Below are positions 58,200 through 64,000 of a DNA stretch of 64,000 nt, piece by piece. The position numbers and the translations under genes were made by a program. The stretch lies in NCBI GenBank assembly GCA_035222895.1, contig JAVYIG010005374.1, positions 1 through 64,000 of the forward strand, given 5' to 3'. The DNA comes from Strongylocentrotus droebachiensis (taxonomy: Eukaryota > Echinodermata > Echinoidea > Camarodonta > Strongylocentrotidae). The notes beneath the pieces were generated by a model. That model did not search any database. It saw nothing but the letters and a program-made list of their open reading frames with translations, and had not been told where the DNA came from. Position 1 is the first letter of the stretch, and each line of letters starts with the position of its first letter.

Positions 58200-59238
58200 C
58201 AATTCATTATTGAAAATGTATTGCATTTTCTTTTTTTTTTTGTTTTTGTGGGGGCGTCGACGTATCCTAGCGCCCGCTGCGTACGGTCATGATTTATTGG
58301 CTAAGCAATGGCCTCGTTAGTGTGAGCCCCCAGGATCAAAACCGTGTCGATGTGCTATATTAGTGCCCTTTTATGAGGCATTAATGCACATTACTGTCAG
58401 TTATGACTTAAGGACGTAGGTCCCCTAGTTGATTAGCATAGACATGCTTCAGCAGTCACGCAAAACAAACACTCCCCAATTGTCATTCAATAAAATCTGA
58501 GAATGTATACTATTATCTAGATCTATTAGGAATAATAATCATTGTCAAAATCATTCAATAAATTGGGGTAAAAATAATTATTCCACCATTATGACCGACA
58601 GTGTATATATATATATATAGCGCGCAATACAATGCCTTTGTTGGCTGTACAGTATAGGCCTGGCCTGATCATTCTGATCAATGAACACGCACAACGCACA
58701 TCTTCAATCTATTTGAGTGTTTATATCTGCCATAACCATACTGACCACCTTGTAGGAATATACAAAAGTCACTCATGATAACCTCTGCCATTCTGCTAGT
58801 CAAATTTACCTTGGCAATATCAATGGTTTGACAAAGGAGCGCCTTGAAAGGGTTCGTTACTTTGCATATTTGCGTGATCTGAAATTCTTTTCAAAATGGG
58901 GATAAAGTACACACTCATCTACTTAAATGCTCAATATGATTTTGTGTTATTGTATTTTGTTCACTGTCATGATCACATATTTCTGTGTCTCAATTCAATA
59001 ATAGTTTCCTTTACAACCACATAAATAAGGCCCGTAAACAAAAAAGAACAATCATATACATGTAAGGAAGATAAGATTTAAAAAATTTTTTTTTTTTAAA
59101 AAGAAGGTAATAACAGTGTCATTGGGCGTTGGAAGAGGGGAAGTGTAGTAGCATCTTATTGGCAGTAAAACCATAATGTTATTGTCACTGAATCACAATA
59201 ACAAAATTGAATGTAATCTTTGTCCTATTTATTCCCAG
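58200..59238. other. Upstream region of the sushi/EGF gene
   Basis: A degenerate S2-type SINE at 58290-58500 (GATGTGCTATATTAGTGCCC, GACTTAAGGACGTAGGTCCC) and a (TA)n run at 58604-58618. A promoter and an ATG-bearing first exon should lie here or further left, but no convincing candidate was found. Confidence 0.45.
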
Positions 59239-59380
59239 CTTTGGCAGTCAGCCATATGCGTTGCAGTGCTAACCATGCTGTGTGTAGTGGCGCTATCCGA
59301 TGAGGATGTGTGTATAAGATCAAACATCAACTGTACATGTTCTTCTACATTGACGTCACGACCCCCCAGACCTTCATTTG
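59239..59380 (+). CDS. Signal-peptide exon of the sushi/EGF gene
   Basis: Acceptor TTTATTCCCAG and donor GTGAGT bound a 142-bp exon in phase 0-1. It encodes LWQSAICVAVLTMLCVVALS, a typical hydrophobic signal-peptide core, then the mature-like start DEDVCIRSNINCTCSS and a Pro-rich end TSRPPRPSFG. The initiator Met probably lies in a short upstream exon. An in-frame ATG at 59176 precedes the acceptor and could serve if this were the first exon. Its phase-1 end joins the sushi exon at 61013. Confidence 0.65.
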
Positions 59381-59399
59381 GTGAGTACAATCATAGACC

Positions 59400-60429
59400 T
59401 ACCACACGAGGTGTCATTTAGCTGACGTAGGGCTGCGTCATGGAGTGCTTCAGCCATTGATGCGCCATGCGAAAGTGGTATCGTACAAAGAGTGGTTGCA
59501 AATTAAAAGGAGTAGACATTTTGTTTAAATACCTGCGTATGCATGGGGTAATTGCCTACTCGGCTCAAAATGACACCTCGTGTACAACGAGCAAAGCATT
59601 CAATACGTTAGGTTTAGCCTCATTCGGTCACCAATATACAAATAACGCACGTCCCAGAGTGCAATAGCGGTGAATGCAGTACGCGCGAGGTTTCTTTAGA
59701 TTGGTGCCGAGCGCTCTGTGCAACGAGCCGCTTGCGGCGAGTTGACAGTGCGAACCATCTGAAGAAACCGAGCGTTTACTGCATTTACGTTTCGCACAAC
59801 AGGGTCAAGTGCGTTATTTGTTTTATAAAATAGCGACACAAATAGCAACAAACGAAACTTTAGATCTAATAAGTTAGAGTCTACGAGAGTTTGATCTAGA
59901 TCTAGATCTAGAGTTATGTTGGTTCTACTTCTAGACTAAGACCTTGCAGGCTTACCAAAAAGTCAATGGGATTCATAATTGCCTTGATTAAAAATAAAAT
60001 CCATACAGTGGGTCTAGAGACGAGTCTACATCATCAGACAGCTGAAATTCCTGGCTTCATTATAAAATCCAAAAGTCAAAACAGGCCTACGGTAAATCCA
60101 AGGCAAAAGTAAAATAAAAATTTGCTTTTTAATAATACCCCGCTGGCCGCTCTAGCTAGCTAGCGTACGTTGCGCTGGGGATCATGGTGGAGCGTACAAT
60201 ATTAGCTACGCGTAGCCTACAATAATTGCAATGCACTCGAGGGAGCGCGTACTACACGTACGCGCGCGCACTGGATCTCCATGGTCACGCGTACGCGCCG
60301 TGCAATATAACTTTTTGTTGCGCTTTTTCTGCACTCATTTCTGCAAAATCGTGCTTGCATCAAAAATTTGTCAATGTCATGTGACGCGTATTGACCAATC
60401 ACGATTCTTAAAATACTAGAGCCATTTTA
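59400..60429. other. Intron 1 with a terminal-repeat-like insertion and CG-rich patch
   Basis: A segment from AATAACGCACGTCCCAGAGT (59640) to CAAGTGCGTTATT (59819) has inverted ends around a GC-rich core with GAGCG motifs. A CG-rich, CpG-containing patch lies at 60155-60310. Neither occurs in block 1 between 40980 and 41030. Confidence 0.5.
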
Positions 60430-61012
60430 TAATGAATGATAAATGTATAAAGGTATACACTTTAGAAGATTTCCATCAAAGGTGGTAGTAAAATCTGGTC
60501 TTCAAAAGTTTACAGTTTATAGTAAGTATCAACGTTTTTATTGCAGTAGGAAATAACGTGATAGAGATATATGGGAATATCCAATATACCTCTGATTTCC
60601 CCCTCGCTTTGAGTTCAGCTTGTTCCGACTGATTTCACAGCTTTGTGTAAATATTCAACATAATGTTTGTTAACACGATTGATATGTAAGAATTATATTA
60701 AAACCGTCAGTTAATAAAAATATTCATGAATGGATGACTCCCATAGCCGTATTGTTATATACACATAGACTGGGGGCGATACCCCCCTCTATCGACGCTC
60801 TTCCTTACATCTGGGTGTTACCTAAAGCTATTGTTGGAATACACACTTTTTCCCCTTATGTAATCAGCTGAAATGCTAAATTCAAATTAAAATGATATTT
60901 TGTCTTTTAAAAGTATTCTCTGTGATCGAGAACAAAAATAGTTGAAAGCCAATAGTTGTAATATAGTATCTATATTTACCGGTCTGATTATTTCCTTCTC
61001 GTTTCCATGAAG

Positions 61013-61201
61013 CTGAATGCTCTGTCGGGGACCTACCAGATAACCTCACATCGCAGATTGAAGGCACCTGCGAGACCAATGCTAGTGTATCATGTAACAC
61101 AGAGTGCATGTTTAAGTGTGATGCAGGATACACCATCACTCACAATGAATCCATCATCTGTAAAATAGGAATGTTTACACCTGACATTCCATCGTGCAAT
61201 G
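61013..61201 (+). CDS. Sushi (CCP) exon, intact copy
   Basis: Phase 1-1 exon of 189 bp (acceptor TTTCCATGAAG, donor GTAAGA) encoding one sushi module: AECSVGDLPDNL, SCNTECMFKCDAGYTITHN, CKIGMFTPDIPSCN. The four sushi cysteines and the C-x-x-GY core are present, with three extra cysteines in TCETNASVSCNTEC. The usual late Trp is replaced (GMF). Sushi modules mediate protein binding in complement regulators and adhesion proteins; here the partner is unknown. The downstream neighbour is the EGF exon. Confidence 0.85.
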
Positions 61202-61404
61202 GTAAGATTTTTAACTTTTAATTATAATGTATCAATTGAATATGTGAAGAAGGCTATACGACCCCCTCCCCATCCAATGGTGATGAAAGGATACAATTAA
61301 AGAAAGAAAGAGGGGGAAAGAGAGAGATAAAGAGAGAGAAAGAGAGCGAGAGAGAGAAGGGGAGGGGGAGAAGGGGGAGGGATCATTCGATATGAGGACA
61401 CCTA

Positions 61405-61650
61405 CCCCCTGGACATCCACCCCCGGATAACCACCCCTAGGCAACTACCCCTTAGGCAACTACCCCCTAGGACATCTACCCCCTAGGACAACTACCCCCT
61501 AGGGCAACCACCATCTAGGAGGACTACCCCCAGACACCTCCCCCTCGGACAACTACCCCGGACAACTACCCCCGGACAACTTTCCCCTAGGACATCTACC
61601 CATACTACAACCATCCTCTAGGACAACTACCCCCGGACAACTATCCTAGG
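61405..61650 (+). repeat. Minisatellite, CCCCTAGGACAACTAC unit
   Basis: About 12 units of 17-20 bases (CCCCTAGGACAACTAC and variants CCCCCGGACAACTA) lie in the intron after the sushi exon, preceded by an AGAGA run at 61303-61360. The unit CTAGG is self-complementary. Confidence 0.85.
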
Positions 61651-61905
61651 GGGCTAGTAGATAAATAGCTTTTAGCATATTATGTTCACATGCGGTATCG
61701 CAGACCTATTTGAGTAAATCGCCCTTTTACATTTGATTGCGCCATACATAATTGTGTGTTATATCAACTATTCAGATGCGTATTAAACACATTTTTTAAT
61801 TAGATCTCATTACAAAAGATATATCAATTGAAATGTCTTCATCATTGTGATATAATTTAGGTCATTTTTTATTTCAAAATAATGATTTTTGTTTTTAATC
61901 CTTAA

Positions 61906-62438
61906 AAGGATAATTAAGTTGTGTTGCAGAGGGCTCAATAATTTTTTGTGAGATAATGAAAAACTGAGTGTCAAATTTGAAAGAACAAACAGTTTAAATG
62001 ACAAAATCATCTTTGTTTGATAAAAATCGGTTCAGAGACGGCGGAAATATCCATAAATATAACGATTTCTAATACTTATGTACCACCACAAGATATTTTG
62101 AAAAAGCCGTTGAAAAAACGAAATAGCGCCTTTTACGTCGTAAATCAGCCAATGCCGGTGTTGGCTTTTTGTTGGCATTTTCGTGTTGGTTATATTACGC
62201 ACAACCGGCCGGCCCATGTATTGTTCTTTTTTCCGTATTGTCACCGTATTTTTTTAAAAGTGGAGTTGAATTGGTATGATCTTATTGGCTAAATTTCACA
62301 CATTTTGGGGTCTAAAATTACCTTCATAGGAATTTTAGGTTCTAAAAGGGCACTAGAAATGTCATAGATAAGAATAAGAGCAATAACCATGCACTTTGAA
62401 GGCATTTGCGGTCTAAAAAACAGAACTCAACTATCCCT
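61906..62438. mobile_element. piggyBac-like MITE in intron
   Basis: TTAA at 61902-61905 and 62439-62442 flank ends AAGGATAATTAAGTTGTG and the complement of CAGAACTCAACTATCCCT. The TTAA target and the AAGGGATAGTTGAG-type end fit piggyBac-like non-autonomous elements. No transposase. Confidence 0.65.
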
Positions 62439-62623
62439 TTAATATTCTTGTGCAAGACTTTTTTTTAGCACAGATGCCATGCATTACCCCAAAATGCCCT
62501 CCACATAAACCAAATATATACATACGTCTTGGCTGGTCTTCTATTGTATTAGGTCGACAAATTATGTTAATGGCACTTTGTGTTTTAAATCTGGTGTATT
62601 TCTATTTCCTCTTACTTTATCAG

Positions 62624-62737
62624 AGACGAATGAATGTGATTCTAACCCGTGTCAGAACAATGGTACATGTAACGATCTCATAGGTGACTATAACTGCACA
62701 TGTGTACCTGGATATGAAGGCAAGAACTGCGAGAACC
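62624..62737 (+). CDS. EGF-like domain exon of the sushi/EGF gene
   Basis: Phase 1-1 exon of 114 bp with acceptor CTTACTTTATCAG and donor GTAAGT. It encodes one complete EGF module, [32 protein letters not shown], spacing C-x4-C-x5-C-x8-C-x-C-x8-C. The [10 protein letters not shown] segment matches the Asx-hydroxylation pattern and NEC the calcium-binding type, as in fibropellin- and Notch-like EGF repeats. It joins the sushi exon in phase, so the product is at least signal peptide, sushi, EGF. Further exons lie beyond the window. Confidence 0.9.
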
Positions 62738-63788
62738 GTAAGTCGTTCCATAGTATTTACGTTAAGTATGGTTATTAAACCTGTATTAAACATATTGGTA
62801 CTATAAAGCAAAGCAATTAATGTCTGTTTCTTTTCATAGTAACAAAAATGTAGAAAATCATTTAAATTTACGTAAATGTATATATTAACAAACAAAACAC
62901 AAAGTACAAGCAAATGACGACAATGCAATATTTCATATTTAAAACTGTGTATTGATATAAACGTTTTTTTTTAATGCATTGCACGAATGTAGCAACAGCA
63001 ATACTCATATTTATTTGTTTTTACGCATGCACTTGTCTGTATTGCAACAACCGAACAATGCTTCTCGTCTTGATAAAGTAACATAAAACCTATTGTATTC
63101 ATTCTAAAAGAAGAATGAAGTATGCCTATCGGTCTATGTAATTATATTGATTGATATCCGGGCCGTGGATCCGCACCTGTTGTCAACCATAAGCAGCCGA
63201 AATTCGGCCCAGATAAATAGCTTGTGAAATATAGGTTTTCCCGCCCAACTGCGCAAACTTAGCATCCGAATTAACGTTACCTTCATTTAAGTTCGTGCCA
63301 AATTGAATGACTATGTAGATCAGCATTCCAAATGCTAATTGCGTCATTCAATTTGATTTAGTAGAATGCGATTTCATTCTCTTGTCACGGAGACGTGCAA
63401 AAATGAGTATTCAATCTAGAAAAGCGTGCAAAGAGCATTCAAATTCGCGCCGGACAGACGGTGATATGTATTCGTGCATTCAATTTCGTGATTAATAAGC
63501 ATACATTATTATGTGACATTATTTTGTGCATTGCTTTTCATTTGATGTTAATTTGTCACTCAATATACTTCTGTTTACATAATTTTATGCAAAGTTTACT
63601 TGGAGGAATGGCATGCGTATTCGTTAGTAGATATCTGTCATGATTACACAGGTAGCTGTCCCCAGAGAAGGTGCACAATATTTGTGACTTCTCTTATAAG
63701 CACAAAACTATATATAAACAGATCCTGGACAGAGGTAGAGTTCAGCTTTAATAGACATGGACATGATGGAAACAAAATACAATGTTGA
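62738..63788. other. Intron or flank downstream of the EGF exon
   Basis: GGGCCGTGGATCCGCACCTG at 63160-63179 resembles the right end of the hAT-like families. No other exon was recognised. Confidence 0.4.
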
Positions 63789-64000
63789 ATAAAGAAAAAG
63801 ATATTAAATGAAAAGAAAGAAAGTTCAAAATCTAGTGATGATCCGAAAATTATAGTTGACGGTCGAAAATATAAGTTCCCTTGTGGGAACTGTGATAAGC
63901 CAGTCAAATGTAATCAACACGGCCTTCTGTGTTCTTCTTGTAAAAAATGGTTTCACACTAATTGTCAAGCTATCAGTTTTTCAGAGTACCGCAGATTATA
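63789..64000 (+). CDS. PHD-type zinc finger ORF, probably LINE-encoded (runs off edge)
   Basis: An open frame after TGA at 63786-63788 encodes VDGRKYKFPCGNCDKPVKC, GLLCSSCKKWFHTNCQAI and SFSEYRRL. The C-x2-C..C-x2-C-x4-H-x2-C arrangement is a PHD-like finger of the kind found at the N-terminus of many CR1-group LINE proteins. There is no in-frame ATG before the finger in the window, so the copy may be truncated. A host PHD protein is less likely given the context. Confidence 0.6.
   Translation, partial: MKKKILNEKKESSKSSDDPKIIVDGRKYKFPCGNCDKPVKCNQHGLLCSSCKKWFHTNCQAISFSEYRRL

Overview
This is a metazoan nuclear sequence: AT-rich, gene-poor, with introns and with several superfamilies of transposable elements. 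The mix suggests a marine invertebrate deuterostome, most likely an echinoderm such as a sea urchin, but this is inference and no species-diagnostic gene is present. Supporting features are hAT-like ends next to long G tracts, tRNA-headed SINEs, foldback elements with minisatellite arms, CR1/Jockey-type LINEs, and phase-1 sushi and EGF exons. Almost all open frames in the window lie in low-complexity or repetitive DNA; few are host coding sequence.

Host coding DNA falls into two groups, both on the + strand. Group 1 (17.0-20.45 kb) is the 3' end of a gene for a single-pass membrane protein. It has a short Cys-containing phase 1-1 exon, a transmembrane exon (phase 1-2) and a terminal cytoplasmic-tail exon with its stop. 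Group 2 (59.2-62.7 kb) is the 5' part of a secreted or membrane gene: a signal-peptide exon, a sushi/CCP exon and an EGF exon, joined in compatible phases and running off the right edge. A second sushi exon at 44.15-44.34 kb is a paralogue with an in-frame TGA.

The two sushi exons belong to a tandem duplication of about 20 kb. Block 1 (about 27.0-47.1 kb) and block 2 (about 47.2-61.2 kb and onward) share long collinear stretches: 27.0/28.0-31.6 with 47.2-53.6, 33.17-36.65 with 55.73-58.2, and 40.97-44.36 with 60.43-61.22. Each block has since received its own insertions, so one copy often supplies the empty site that defines an element in the other. Three hAT-like elements, a full-length LINE with an intact 1021-codon ORF, SINEs and MITEs can be placed this way.

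Layout. 0-4.5 kb: G-tract hAT-like elements, a duplicated segment and a LINE fragment. 5.1-8.55 kb: minisatellite and a 3.1-kb palindromic foldback element. 8.6-14 kb: MITE, second copy of the duplicated segment, tandem 300-bp repeats broken by a Tc1/mariner-type MITE, and a half-copy of the foldback. 14-16.9 kb: hairpin, SINE, pyrimidine tract, MITE. 17-20.5 kb: membrane-protein exons. 21-25 kb: MITE, Tc1 transposase relic. 25.4-26.6 kb: second foldback. 27-47 kb: block 1, with a third foldback at 45.0-46.7 kb. 47-61 kb: block 2. 61-64 kb: minisatellite, piggyBac-like MITE, EGF exon, and the start of a PHD-finger LINE ORF at the edge.

Hypothesis: the sushi/EGF and membrane exons are remnants and members of one tandemly expanded receptor-like family in an unstable, foldback-rich locus. 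The protein modules are seen directly; family membership and any immune or adhesion role are inferred.
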